From assembly GCA_964356195.1 (NCBI GenBank), contig CAYHGP010000005.1, forward strand, positions 10,911-74,910: DNA of 64,000 bases. The letters run 5' to 3'. The notes below the pieces were generated by a model. It ran no database searches and was not told the DNA's origin. It was given only the letters and a program-made list of their open reading frames with translations. The translations under genes were made by a program, and so were the position numbers. This DNA comes from 2-02-FULL-48-14 sp964356195. GTDB taxonomy: Bacteria > Patescibacteriota > Gracilibacteria > UBA1369 > 2-02-FULL-48-14. Positions 7,988 through 16,464 of this stretch are shown here, piece by piece (positions within the stretch are counted from its first letter, which is position 1; each line of letters begins with the position of its first letter).

Positions 7988-8502
7988 AAACCGGACAATT
8001 CTCACAACTTTTTTCAATCCTGCTTTTGTTCCTGATTATTTTGGGCGCAACGGTTTTTGTACTTCCCATGCGAGATGAAATTGCCGTTCTTGAGACGACA
8101 AGAGATGCAGCCTCCACCGAGCTTCAGACTTTGCAGGCTCAGTACCAAAGCTTGTCGGATTTGTCTGAGGAAGTGGCCACCAGTGAAACCACCAAACAGA
8201 GTCTTATGGCGGCGGTTCCATCCGGGTACGCACAAGATCAACTTCTTTTGGATCTTTCCGCAATGGCCACGGATCTTAGTTTCAAACTCAATGCCTTGAA
8301 CTTTTCTGATACAACGTCTGAAGAGTTTGGGCCTACGGTTACTTTGACCGCTAATTTTTCCGGCAGTTATGATCAGCTCATTGCTCTTCTTCAAAAAATG
8401 GAAACTTCCGATCGTTTGATGCGCGTGGTTTCTCTCAACGTTCAGCGCACGAGTAGCACCGATATTGCTTTTAATATGAGCATAGAGGCCTACTATCAAT
8501 AA
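7984..8502 (+). CDS. type IV pilus assembly protein, PilO-like
   Basis: 172 aa. MKTGQFSQLF, one TM helix (about 8-28), coiled coil (about 32-65), then a compact domain (about 75-172) as in PilO, the partner of PilN in the alignment complex of the inner membrane. Start codon overlaps the PilN-like stop (ATGA), indicating translational coupling. The call rests on architecture and position. Confidence 0.75.
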   Translation: MKTGQFSQLFSILLLFLIILGATVFVLPMRDEIAVLETTRDAASTELQTLQAQYQSLSDLSEEVATSETTKQSLMAAVPSGYAQDQLLLDLSAMATDLSFKLNALNFSDTTSEEFGPTVTLTANFSGSYDQLIALLQKMETSDRLMRVVSLNVQRTSSTDIAFNMSIEAYYQ

Positions 8503-8511
8503 CCCCGAGTC

Positions 8512-9675
8512 ATGGAACTTCCCTCCTCGCTCATGCAACGCCCCTCCGAGAAGGAAACTTCGGTTGTCTACGGTGTTTACAGTTCGGCCGGTCAGCCGTT
8601 TTCTGTGCGCATGAACGATTTTTTTATTGATCGAAAGCGCGTGAGTGTGAAAGAAAAATCTTATTTCTTCCACTTGCTCGCTGTGATGCTCGATGCCGGA
8701 ATTCCTATTACACGTGCTCTGAAAGTTTTGTCCAAAAAAACCGAGAATGCGCGTTTCGCTCGAATTATTAATACCCTTGCGTACGACGTGGAACGTGGGC
8801 GACTCATGACCCAGTCCATGAATAAGTTTCCGGACGTTTTTAAAGATGCGGAAGTGGGTGTGATTCGAAGCGGGGAAGCCATTGGAAATTTGTCGGCTTT
8901 GCTGTTCAAGCTCGCCAAGCAAACCGAACGCACGCACGCACTTTTTGTGAAAGTACGAGGGGCTATGATTTACCCAATCACAGTCTTGGTTGCTTTGCTT
9001 ATTTCCGGCGCCATTGTGGTGACTACGGTGATTCCCAAAATAAATGATTTCTTTACTCAGGCGAATTTTGAACTGCCGTTTTTGACGGAATTGGTTTTGA
9101 AATCGGGGACATTCTTTATCGAGTTTATGTGGTTGTTTGTGGTGGTTGTGGTTTTCTTGGGATTAGTGGGTTCGTTTTACTCGGGCACCGAAGGGGGGCG
9201 TCGTCGCCTCGATATTTGGGTTCTTTCCGTCCCTTTCGCGGGAGATATTATTCGTAAGCTCAACGTGTCCAAATTCGTTCAAATTTTGAGTTTGCTTGTG
9301 GAGGCCGGAGTTCCCATTCATGAGGCCATTCGTATTGCGGGTCAAGCTATGAGCAATGTTCTTTATAAAGACTTTTTGAACAGCTTGCGTCAGGCCGTGG
9401 AGCGTGGCGAAAAAATTGCTGATAATTTGGCGAAGGCGACCTTTTTGTTTCCTGAAACGGTGGTGGCCATGGTTTCCGTGGGAGAGGGTTCCGGACAACT
9501 TGGAATGATTGCGGAAAAATTGGCCACACATTATGAACAGGAAGTGGAAAGCTCTCTCGATAATTTCACCACGATTTTGGAACCGATTGTCATTGTGATC
9601 GTTGGAATTGCCGTGGGCGTTTTGGCCCTCGCTTTGCTCGGTCCTATTTTCTCTCTCTCAACCCTCGTCTCTTGA
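8512..9675 (+). CDS. pilC: type IV pilus inner-membrane platform protein PilC (T2SSF family)
   Basis: 387 aa. Two copies of the T2SSF domain (about residues 48-170 and 255-375), each ending in hydrophobic helices; SKKTENARFARIINTLAYDVERG and the repeat-copy equivalent RIAGQAMSNVLYKDFLNSLRQAVERGE are recognisable. PilC anchors the assembly ATPase and handles pilin insertion. The N-terminal soluble part (about 1-45) is specific to this protein. It begins 9 bp after the PilO-like gene; its stop codon overlaps the TTG start of the first prepilin. Confidence 0.92.
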   Translation: MELPSSLMQRPSEKETSVVYGVYSSAGQPFSVRMNDFFIDRKRVSVKEKSYFFHLLAVMLDAGIPITRALKVLSKKTENARFARIINTLAYDVERGRLMTQSMNKFPDVFKDAEVGVIRSGEAIGNLSALLFKLAKQTERTHALFVKVRGAMIYPITVLVALLISGAIVVTTVIPKINDFFTQANFELPFLTELVLKSGTFFIEFMWLFVVVVVFLGLVGSFYSGTEGGRRRLDIWVLSVPFAGDIIRKLNVSKFVQILSLLVEAGVPIHEAIRIAGQAMSNVLYKDFLNSLRQAVERGEKIADNLAKATFLFPETVVAMVSVGEGSGQLGMIAEKLATHYEQEVESSLDNFTTILEPIVIVIVGIAVGVLALALLGPIFSLSTLVS

Positions 9676-10259
9676 AGAAACACGCGGCGTTTACACTCAT
9701 TGAACTCATTTTGGTGATTACCATTATTGGCATTCTCACCTCTATCCTTGTTTTGAATTTTAACGACATTCGTCATCGTCAACAGTTGAGCCTTATGGCG
9801 GATCAGGCCCTCGCCATGATGCAGCAAGCCCGTGGCGATGTTCGCGGAGGAAAAGTGCGCACGGAAGTTTCAACTGATGGTTTGACGGAGGAAAAGATTT
9901 TTCTTTGTGAGGGCGCTTATTTCGAAATAGGGAACCCGCCCCAGTTTGCTCTTGCGGATTATGATCCTGCCACCGGACTTTGTGACTTCGATACTTTTGC
10001 CACGGAACTTTATGGATTGGCCACCGGCGATGCCGCTATAGCTACGATTAGTGTTGGGGATTCTCCCGCGGATCCCGTTTGGGCCTTTTTCAGTCCTCCG
10101 GAAGGGGCATTGGTCTTTTATTCCGTGACCGGAGAACCGTATACTGGAAGTGGAGAGATTCATTTTGCGCATTCTTCAGTGCCTGATTTGGACATTTCAC
10201 TTCAGCTCTCGGCATTGACCGGTCTTGTTTCTTTATCCATCGGAACTAATGAAGAATAA
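9672..10259 (+). CDS. type IV prepilin, first of three
   Basis: 195 aa. Class III signal KKHAA/FTLIELILVITIIG: cleavage is expected between Ala6 and Phe7, with Glu at mature position 5, followed by the hydrophobic assembly helix. The start must be TTG at 9672, which overlaps the pilC stop; no ATG gives the short basic leader. The C-terminal domain (about 60-195) is beta-rich with two Cys (near CEG and LCDF) that could form a disulfide. It could be a major or minor pilin. Confidence 0.9.
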   Translation: MKKHAAFTLIELILVITIIGILTSILVLNFNDIRHRQQLSLMADQALAMMQQARGDVRGGKVRTEVSTDGLTEEKIFLCEGAYFEIGNPPQFALADYDPATGLCDFDTFATELYGLATGDAAIATISVGDSPADPVWAFFSPPEGALVFYSVTGEPYTGSGEIHFAHSSVPDLDISLQLSALTGLVSLSIGTNEE

Positions 10260-10743
10260 GGCTTTTACCCTCATTGAAACCATCATTGCCATCACGCTGA
10301 TTACCGTGGTGATTACGGCCGTGACCGGGCTTATTTTGACGACGCTGCTCGCTAATCAACGCAATCTGCATTCTTTGCAGGCTATGTACTTGGCACAAGA
10401 AAATTTGGAAGCTGTGCGTTTTATGCGTGATTCGAACTGGTTGCAGAACTATTCGTGGAATGGCGGTGCGACCTTATGGGGAAGTGATTTTGATTCCAGC
10501 GGGACGCCTTTTTACATCAAAGAGGAAACGTGTGCGCCTCCGACTACGGTTTGTTTCAGTCTTTCCAATGATGAGGATGATGGAGTATTCACTGCGGAAA
10601 ATGGTTTCGAATTCATTCGCAGTGTTGCCTTTGTTCCCGTTGTTGATTCGGAGGCCCTGGAAGTTACCGCCACCGTGAGCTGGATCGATAAAGGGGTCGA
10701 CCGGTCCGTAAATTTATCGACTTACCTTACTGATTGGAAATGA
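10249..10743 (+). CDS. type IV prepilin, second (PilV-like)
   Basis: 164 aa from the ATG at 10249, which gives a perfect short leader MKNKA/FTLIETIIAITLIT. A frame extends 24 bp upstream, but that would spoil the prepilin leader. The mature N-terminal helix runs to about residue 30; AQENLEAVRFMRDSNWLQN resembles PilV/minor pilin family proteins. Two Cys (CAPPTTVC) sit in the head domain. It overlaps the previous gene by 11 bp and the next by 4 bp. Confidence 0.88.
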   Translation: MKNKAFTLIETIIAITLITVVITAVTGLILTTLLANQRNLHSLQAMYLAQENLEAVRFMRDSNWLQNYSWNGGATLWGSDFDSSGTPFYIKEETCAPPTTVCFSLSNDEDDGVFTAENGFEFIRSVAFVPVVDSEALEVTATVSWIDKGVDRSVNLSTYLTDWK

Positions 10744-11420
10744 AAAATCTTGGCAAAAATCCGGCGTTTACGTTGCTCGAAATGATCATCGCCATCACGG
10801 TGTTCACTATTTTTATTGGGTTTTCCATTTCTACCTATTTGTCTTTTCATCGTGCCGACCAAGAGGCTTTGGAACAGCGCAGTTTGATGCTCGAAATTCA
10901 AGGCACAATGGACCAAATTTCCGAGGCGGTGCGCAGCAATAAAATTGATTACAGCGGTGCTTACAGCGAAGAAGAAACGGGATCCGGCCGCGATATTCTC
11001 GGGAGTTTGTCCGACAGTTTGTCCGTTAGCCTTTTTGGTGCGAGTCATGTGCTGAATGAAAAGGTGCTCAGTTTGGTGAGTCCGGATGGTGCAACTAAAT
11101 ATGTTTATACTTGGGATGACGATGAAGAAGTACAAACCCTTAGTTTGCAGGTCTTTGATTTGGATGAGGGTGCTTGGGTTGCGGCGGATGGTTATACTGA
11201 GGGTCCGGTCTTGCTCCACGGTGAAAATACAAAAGTCACTTATGCTAATTTCCGGATTTTTCCGGACGTCGATCCTTATGATTCCGACAATGCTTCCGAT
11301 GATGATGTGCAGTACCAGCCTACGGTTCAAATCAATTTAACCTTCAGCGTTCCGGGTCGTGTGCGTCCCACTGTGGACTTGGAGCTGCAAACTTCCATAA
11401 CCAGTCGATTCTATCAATGA
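10740..11420 (+). CDS. type IV prepilin, third (PilW/GspJ-like)
   Basis: 226 aa from ATG 10740 (ATGA overlap with the previous stop). Leader MKNLGKNPA/FTLLEMIIAITVFTIF with Glu5. The length and the long beta-rich domain after the helix are typical of minor pilins of the PilW/GspJ kind, which prime pilus assembly. EVRS- and DQISEAVRSNKIDYSG-type segments follow the helix. It overlaps the next gene by 4 bp. Confidence 0.86.
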   Translation: MKNLGKNPAFTLLEMIIAITVFTIFIGFSISTYLSFHRADQEALEQRSLMLEIQGTMDQISEAVRSNKIDYSGAYSEEETGSGRDILGSLSDSLSVSLFGASHVLNEKVLSLVSPDGATKYVYTWDDDEEVQTLSLQVFDLDEGAWVAADGYTEGPVLLHGENTKVTYANFRIFPDVDPYDSDNASDDDVQYQPTVQINLTFSVPGRVRPTVDLELQTSITSRFYQ

Positions 11421-12433
11421 AAAATAATCGAAAAAATAGAGGGCGAAGCCCTCGGGCCAGTGCGCTGCTTCTTTCTTTCTTCATGATGACGATGCTCATT
11501 TTGGTGGCGATTTCGGTGAGCGTGCTTGTGATTCACGACGTGCGAACTGTGCAAACCGTGGTGGCGGGAACGCAGTCTTATTATGCGGCGGAAGGGATGA
11601 GCGAGCTTGGTTTGGAAACGGTGAAAAATAATTTGCCGGGTTATGAGCCCGTTTTCGATGACTATAATTTCACCAGCACTTCCACGGCTTCCATGATTAT
11701 GAATGCTCGCGAAGCCACGGTGCCGTGCGAATATCAAAGCGATGAAGGCTGGCGCGCTTTAGGGCTTAACGAATCGGTGCAGTTGCCGTTGTTTGCGCAG
11801 ACCAATGAGGAAGGACTCACTGAAAAAGTAACTCAGTTTTACGTTGAGTTCTATGTGGGTGACGAAGCGGGTGAGCCTGTTTTTCCCACGCCGGAGCTCG
11901 ATGTGTTGCGGTGGAAAATTTTGGGACTTTATGATGCCTCGACGGTAGCACTTTCAGAATATATCCCTCTCGATGATGGCCACTTTATGAGGGAGGATCC
12001 TTCGATTTTTGGAACTGCGGATCTTGTCTCTTCCTTGGGGCTTTCTGTGCCAACCGGTTATAGCTATGGCAAATTTTTTGAGGGTGGGTATCCGGCTGTT
12101 TTTCACTCTTATTGGTCCATCTCAAGATTTCTTGCTGATAATTCATATAACTATCTGGTTTTGACCAACGTTGTACAAAGTGGTTCGGATGAAATCATCT
12201 ACTTCCAGTTGCATTCTGATGCGGTGGAGGCCGTGTGTGAATACACCCAAATGGCTTCTGACGCGGACACCGATTTGGGAAGTGCGCGGCGGGAATTGGT
12301 GACGCTGGTGAAAGAGGGCGAAAATCTTCCCGTCTTTGATTTTGTGCTGTACCACACGGAGGATGATGAGGCGGAAGAGGAGGAGTCCTCCATTCCCATC
12401 TTCGAGGTCAGTTCCGTTAATTTGCCTTGGTAG
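11417..12433 (+). CDS. PilX-like pilus accessory protein
   Basis: 338 aa. A basic N-terminus (KNNRKNRGRSPR) precedes ASALLLSFFMMTMLILVAISVSVLVI, the PilX N-terminal membrane helix; SYYAAEGMSELGLE after it is typical of that family. There is no FTLIE-type cleavage motif. The remaining 270 residues are predicted external and not recognised. It is the last gene of a seven-gene operon (7481-12433) with short overlaps throughout. The operon lacks PilB, PilT, PilM and PilD, which must be elsewhere. Confidence 0.8.
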   Translation: MKNNRKNRGRSPRASALLLSFFMMTMLILVAISVSVLVIHDVRTVQTVVAGTQSYYAAEGMSELGLETVKNNLPGYEPVFDDYNFTSTSTASMIMNAREATVPCEYQSDEGWRALGLNESVQLPLFAQTNEEGLTEKVTQFYVEFYVGDEAGEPVFPTPELDVLRWKILGLYDASTVALSEYIPLDDGHFMREDPSIFGTADLVSSLGLSVPTGYSYGKFFEGGYPAVFHSYWSISRFLADNSYNYLVLTNVVQSGSDEIIYFQLHSDAVEAVCEYTQMASDADTDLGSARRELVTLVKEGENLPVFDFVLYHTEDDEAEEEESSIPIFEVSSVNLPW

Positions 12434-12450
12434 TCCTCATCTAATACAAT
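12422..12450 (+). promoter_or_regulatory. promoter of the thioredoxin-like gene (leaderless)
   Basis: TTGCCT (12422-12427), 17 bp, TACAAT (12445-12450), then exactly 6 nt to the ATG at 12457, so transcription should begin at the A of the start codon. The -35 lies over the stop codon region of the PilX-like gene. Confidence 0.75.
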
Positions 12451-12456
12451 CAAACT

Positions 12457-12717
12457 ATGTTACTCGAATTCTACGGTGAAGAATGTCCGCACTGCCAAAC
12501 CATGTTGCCTTTGGTGCTGCGTTTGGAAAAGGAAGAAGGGGTGAAAGTGGAGCGTTACGAAGTGTGGCACGATGAAAAAAATTCAGTGAAACAAGCGGAG
12601 TATGACAACGAACTATGTGGAGGGGTTCCGTTCTTTTTTAATACCGATACCAAGAAATTTATTTGTGGGGAAACGGATTATGAAGCTCTTAAAACTTGGG
12701 CAAAATCCACCTTATGA
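12457..12717 (+). CDS. thioredoxin-fold protein with CPHC site
   Basis: 86 aa, shorter than thioredoxin (about 105) and close to glutaredoxin-like proteins. Redox motif C10-P-H-C13, a DsbA-type dipeptide (PH) that favours an oxidising or isomerase role; the cis-Pro loop is GGVPFF near residue 53. There is no signal peptide, so it is cytoplasmic as read. Its stop overlaps the start of a VKOR gene (ATGA), which strongly suggests the two exchange electrons or thiols. It could alternatively deliver electrons to the exported cupredoxin system. Confidence 0.85.
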   Translation: MLLEFYGEECPHCQTMLPLVLRLEKEEGVKVERYEVWHDEKNSVKQAEYDNELCGGVPFFFNTDTKKFICGETDYEALKTWAKSTL

Positions 12718-13130
12718 CTCCACACGCACTTCTTTTTACGCTCGCTTGTATTGGCATCAGTGAGGTGGTTTACCTCATCCGTAAAAAAATGGCCGATGAA
12801 AAACCGTTTTGTGTTTTGGGTGAAACTTGTTTGACGGTTCTCAATAGTAAGTACAGCAAAACTTTGGGGATTCCGAATGAGTATTTGGGATTGTTCTTCT
12901 ATGTCGCTGTTTCGGTGATTACGGCATTTTTGGTGATTGGTGTGGAGCCGCTGAATATTTGGGAGAACTTGGTGCGCGTTATGATTTTTTCGGGGGCAGC
13001 AATGTCCTGTTATTTCATTTTTCTTCAGTGGCAAGTGCTGAAGGCCTGGTGCTTTTGGTGTGTGATGTCCGCAATGACGATTTTTTTGATGACGATTATT
13101 GTTTTGGTTAGCACTCTTGTGATAAGCTAA
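12714..13130 (+). CDS. vitamin K epoxide reductase (VKOR) family membrane protein
   Basis: 138 aa from ATG 12714. Four or so hydrophobic helices. The VKOR layout is clear: loop cysteines C33 and C39 (CVLGETC), then the active-site pair C113-F-W-C116 in LKAWCFWCVMSA. Bacterial VKORs take electrons from DsbA-like proteins and pass them to quinones, doing the job of DsbB. An in-frame upstream start (12696) would overlap the thioredoxin gene more and lacks support. The next gene is 8 bp away. Confidence 0.9.
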   Translation: MTPHALLFTLACIGISEVVYLIRKKMADEKPFCVLGETCLTVLNSKYSKTLGIPNEYLGLFFYVAVSVITAFLVIGVEPLNIWENLVRVMIFSGAAMSCYFIFLQWQVLKAWCFWCVMSAMTIFLMTIIVLVSTLVIS

Positions 13131-13138
13131 CAGGCGTT

Positions 13139-13504
13139 ATGAAAACTCCTTCCTATCATATTTTACGCGTCGGAATTGCCATCACTTTTTTGTGGATTGG
13201 AATTTTGATTTTCAAGGAACCGGAAGCGTGGGGTTCCTACCTTCAACCTTGGGCGGCGGATCTTTTGCCGATGTCGCTGAAGAGCGCGATGATTGGAACG
13301 TCGATTTTAGATATTGCGATTGGCGTATTTTTACTCGTGGATGTTTTGACTTATGTCGCGGCATTTTTGGGTTTGACGCACTTAGTGATTGTCCTCACGG
13401 TTTCCGGAATCAATGCGGTTACGGTGCGTGATATTGGCTTGCTTGCCGCGTGTTTTGCTTTGCTTGTTTCCTCTTGGCCTAAAACTTTAACCCTGAAAAA
13501 ATGA
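13139..13504 (+). CDS. DoxX-like membrane protein
   Basis: 121 aa with four TM helices (about 9-26, 45-66, 72-90, 95-112). MKTPSYHILRVGIAITFLWIG and the LDIAIGVFLLV helix resemble the DoxX/DoxD-like family, small quinone- or sulfur-redox-linked membrane proteins. Position in a thioredoxin-VKOR-DoxX-cupredoxin run supports a redox role. Start and stop overlap the neighbours closely (ATGA with the cupredoxin gene). The biochemical role of DoxX is generally unsettled. Confidence 0.75.
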   Translation: MKTPSYHILRVGIAITFLWIGILIFKEPEAWGSYLQPWAADLLPMSLKSAMIGTSILDIAIGVFLLVDVLTYVAAFLGLTHLVIVLTVSGINAVTVRDIGLLAACFALLVSSWPKTLTLKK

Positions 13505-13935
13505 AAAAAGTTATTTTTGCACTTTTGATTCTTGGACTTTTTGCTACGGCTTGTACGCAGCAGGAGGCAGAGCCTTCTCAGACCCCTGCGGCTGAAGAGA
13601 CGACTTCGGATTCTGGCGAAACTCCAGAATCTGACTCTTCTAGCGAAACCACTCAAGCGGTGAAAGAATTCACGATAGTTGGAACGGAGTTTGGTTTTAG
13701 TCCTTCCGGTCTCATGGTTACCGAGGGTGAAACTGTGAAGATCACTTTTAAAAACGAAGGTTCCTACGAGCATAATATTGTTTTTGACGACCTCGACTTT
13801 GCGACAAAGACCATTTCCTCCGGAGAAACGGACGTTTTGGAATTCACCGCTCCTGCTGCGGGAACTTATACCTTCTATTGTTCAGTCGGTAGTCATGCGG
13901 ATGCAGGGATGAAGGGAACTTTGACGGTTCGCTAG
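13501..13935 (+). CDS. cupredoxin-domain lipoprotein (blue copper type)
   Basis: 144 aa. Signal peptide MKKVIFALLILGLFATAC with a lipobox-like Cys at about 18, then an acidic Ser/Glu-rich linker (about 20-55), then a cupredoxin domain (about 57-144). Type I copper ligands are all present: His in YEHNIVF, Cys in FYCSVGSH, the His of that motif, and Met in AGMKGTL. It should be an extracellular membrane-anchored electron carrier. It is the last gene of the redox run; it converges with the next gene 4 bp away. Confidence 0.9.
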   Translation: MKKVIFALLILGLFATACTQQEAEPSQTPAAEETTSDSGETPESDSSSETTQAVKEFTIVGTEFGFSPSGLMVTEGETVKITFKNEGSYEHNIVFDDLDFATKTISSGETDVLEFTAPAAGTYTFYCSVGSHADAGMKGTLTVR

Positions 13936-13939
13936 TGCC

Positions 13940-14581
13940 TTACCTTCCTGCTGTTTCCAAGATTAAAACTTCACTGGAATGTGGCTTCTGACGAACCCAA
14001 AACCAGGGATAGATTGCATCGGCCGCCATAGTCAAACCTTCTCCTCTTTTTTTCGTATGCTCACCCCTCCCTACAGAATAAGTTCCCAGTTTTAAAGCTC
14101 TTTCGAAGTCGCGGAAGGGCGGAGTTTGTTCAAGTCCGAATACAAAGCCTTCATCTCCAAAGGCCCAACGTGCTTGTGCGCTGCCGTTTCTTAAATTTTG
14201 AGTGCCATGTTCGATTGCATTCATTAAAATCTCTCGAATCAATAATCTTACTTTATCGGTTTTATTCGCTTGATCTCCATCGCGAACGGAGTGACGAAGT
14301 TTTCGCGGGTCAATTCTTTTATCCATGGTGTCAAAAGTGGCCCATTTGAATCTTGTGAATGCATCGACTTCATCTTTGTGACGCTGAAAATGAGGACCAG
14401 GACGTGACTGGCCTTCGTGCTGTTCAAGCGCACCTTTTCCGATGAGATCGTTGAATCGAGTGGTGGCTTGTTCAAGGCTTAGGACAAAAGGATCGTCGGG
14501 TCTTAAATCCCACTGATCCCAACTTCTTACGGGCCATATGGCTTCCAACCCCTCTCCGAAACTTAAACCCGGCTTTAGCAT
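13940..14581 (-). CDS. histidine-kinase-like ATPase-domain protein
   Basis: 213 aa. The C-terminal half has a GHKL/HATPase fold: N-box LLIREILMNAIEHGTQN (about residues 112-128), and a Gly-rich G-box GEGLTMAADAI near 185. There is no receiver, HisKA or membrane segment, so it resembles RsbW/SpoIIAB-like anti-sigma or regulatory ATPases rather than a sensor kinase. The N-terminal 100 residues are not recognised. A weak promoter (TTGACG, 18 bp, TAAATC) ends 6 nt before the ATG. No anti-anti-sigma partner is adjacent. Confidence 0.7.
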   Translation of the reverse strand: MLKPGLSFGEGLEAIWPVRSWDQWDLRPDDPFVLSLEQATTRFNDLIGKGALEQHEGQSRPGPHFQRHKDEVDAFTRFKWATFDTMDKRIDPRKLRHSVRDGDQANKTDKVRLLIREILMNAIEHGTQNLRNGSAQARWAFGDEGFVFGLEQTPPFRDFERALKLGTYSVGRGEHTKKRGEGLTMAADAIYPWFWVRQKPHSSEVLILETAGR

Positions 14582-14662
14582 ACCGTAGATTTAAACATAA
14601 ATCTGGATATACGTCAACTCTACTCTGTAAAGTCTGTTCTGGAACAGGAGTTTAACCTGAAG

Positions 14663-14691
14663 TTGTGCAAAATCACGGCTTAATCTATAGT
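14663..14691 (+). promoter_or_regulatory. promoter of the 106-aa membrane protein / metG
   Basis: TTGTGC (14663-14668), 17 bp, TATAGT (14686-14691). Start expected near 14698. A palindrome TGTTCTGGAACA at 14635-14646 lies 16 bp upstream of the -35. Confidence 0.6.
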
Positions 14692-14705
14692 GTGGCTACT
14701 TTTTC

Positions 14706-15026
14706 GTGAATTTTATGAGTCAGATCCAAAAAATACTACTGGGCATTCTTAGCTTCTGGCCGATCATGAGCTTCATCGGACTTATGATCTGGCAATCTTT
14801 CTTTTTCCAAACATCTACTCTCTCTGAGTTAGTGGTGATTGAAAGACTCTGGACGGTCACGATGATTGTGCAGATTCTCCTTTTGATTTTTTACATTTGT
14901 GATTCACTCAAAAACAAGAAAATCCCGAAGACACAGAAAACGTTCTGGGTTTTGTTGCTGATTTTTTTACATCCGATTACCATGCCCATCTACTTTTATA
15001 CTTTTATTTTGAAACGACGTGGCTAA
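14706..15026 (+). CDS. small membrane protein, unknown
   Basis: 106 aa from GTG 14706, or 103 from ATG 14715, the likelier start (MSQIQKILLGILSFWPIMS). Three TM helices: about 12-30, 45-68, 80-100 (GTG numbering), with a positively charged loop KNKKIPKTQK between helices 2 and 3. No family recognised. Its end overlaps the GTG start of metG by 8 bp, so the two are probably cotranscribed. Confidence 0.7.
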   Translation: MNFMSQIQKILLGILSFWPIMSFIGLMIWQSFFFQTSTLSELVVIERLWTVTMIVQILLLIFYICDSLKNKKIPKTQKTFWVLLLIFLHPITMPIYFYTFILKRRG

Positions 15027-16464
15027 ATTTTATCTTAGCAATGCCATTGCTTACGTGAATGCGGGGCCGCATATGGGGCACGCGCTTGAGGCGGTTCAGG
15101 GGGATGCCCTTACGCGCTACCATCGCATGATTGGCGAAGAGGTGCGTTTTTTGGTGGGAACGGACGAGCATGGGTCGAAGGTGGAGCAAGTGGCGAAAGA
15201 AAAAGGCGTTACCCCGCAGGAATTGGCGGATGCCAACAGTGGTTTGTTTCGGGAAATGCATGAAATGTTCGGATGCGCGAATGATGACTTTATTCGAACG
15301 ACGGATGAACGTCATGTGCGAGCGGCTCAGAAAATGTGGAAGAAAATTGATGAGGCCGGAAAGTTTTATGACAAAGAATACGAAGGAAAATACTGCACGG
15401 GCTGCGAGGCGTTTATTTTGGATAAAGATTTAGTGGAAGGGAAATGCAGCATTCATTTGCGCGAGCCGCAGATTTTGAAAGAGAAAAACATTTTCTTCAA
15501 ACTCTCGGACTATTCAGAGGCGATCAAAGAAAAAGTGAAGTCCGGGGAGTTGGTGATTAAGCCCGAGTCTCGAAAGAATGAGTTTTTATCTTTCTTGGAA
15601 GATGGCTTGCAGGATGTGAGTTTTTCGCGGCCCAAGAAAACTTTAGCGTGGGGCATTGAAGTTCCTGATCACGATGACCAAGTTATGTATGTTTGGTGCG
15701 ATGCGCTGACTAATTATATTTCTGCGATTGGTTATGAAGAAGAAAGCGAGATGTTTAAAAAATGGTGGCCGGCGAATGTCCATCTCATTGGAAAAGATAT
15801 TATTCGTTTTCACTGCGGTATTTGGATAGGGATGCTTATGGCGGCCGGTCTTGCTCTGCCGAAAGCGGTTTATGTGCATGGGTTCATCACCAGCGAAGGA
15901 CAGAAGATGAGCAAGTCTCTAGGCAATGTGGTTGATCCTCTTGAGCTCATTAAAGAGTGGGGAAAGGATCCTGTTCGTTATTATCTTCTTCGTGAAATTC
16001 CCAGTGATGACGATGGCGATTTCTCACGTGAAAGGTTTGCGGTGCTGTATCGTGATGAGCTCCAAAACACTATTGGCAACCTGGTTCGTCGTGTGGTCAC
16101 TTTGTGTATGAAGAATTTTGAAGGCAAGTTGGAGATTCAAGCAGGGGAGGTGGCAACTGAACTTAAGGCCGCCTGGAGCCGTTACCATGAATGTTTCCTC
16201 GATTTCGACATTAAAGGCGCGCTGGAAGCTACCGTAGAATTGGCTCGTTTCGCGAATAAATACACTGATGAACAAAAACCTTGGGAACTTGCGAAAACGG
16301 ATAAACTGCGTTTGGAGGTGGTGCTTGGGAATCTCATTACGCTGTGTAAGGCCCTTGGAGAAATGCTGGTGCCTGTGATTCCTGAAAGCGCACAAAAAAT
16401 CCTGGACCAAGTGGCCCAGGATCAAATTGTTTTGGGAGACGCGTTGTTCCCTGCTAAATCCTAA
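15019..16464 (+). CDS. metG: methionyl-tRNA synthetase
   Basis: 481 aa, class I synthetase charging tRNA-Met. HIGH motif as HMGH (residues 18-21, within AGPHMGHALEA), KMSKS motif in EGQKMSKSLGNVVDP near residue 295. The connecting domain has CTGC and a later C-x2-H (GKCSIHL), a zinc-binding variant of the usual four-Cys knuckle. The C-terminus ends with the anticodon-binding helical domain; no EMAP/tRBD extension. The start is GTG at 15019 (MAKFYLSNAIAYVN), overlapping the upstream membrane gene. Confidence 0.96.
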   Translation: MAKFYLSNAIAYVNAGPHMGHALEAVQGDALTRYHRMIGEEVRFLVGTDEHGSKVEQVAKEKGVTPQELADANSGLFREMHEMFGCANDDFIRTTDERHVRAAQKMWKKIDEAGKFYDKEYEGKYCTGCEAFILDKDLVEGKCSIHLREPQILKEKNIFFKLSDYSEAIKEKVKSGELVIKPESRKNEFLSFLEDGLQDVSFSRPKKTLAWGIEVPDHDDQVMYVWCDALTNYISAIGYEEESEMFKKWWPANVHLIGKDIIRFHCGIWIGMLMAAGLALPKAVYVHGFITSEGQKMSKSLGNVVDPLELIKEWGKDPVRYYLLREIPSDDDGDFSRERFAVLYRDELQNTIGNLVRRVVTLCMKNFEGKLEIQAGEVATELKAAWSRYHECFLDFDIKGALEATVELARFANKYTDEQKPWELAKTDKLRLEVVLGNLITLCKALGEMLVPVIPESAQKILDQVAQDQIVLGDALFPAKS

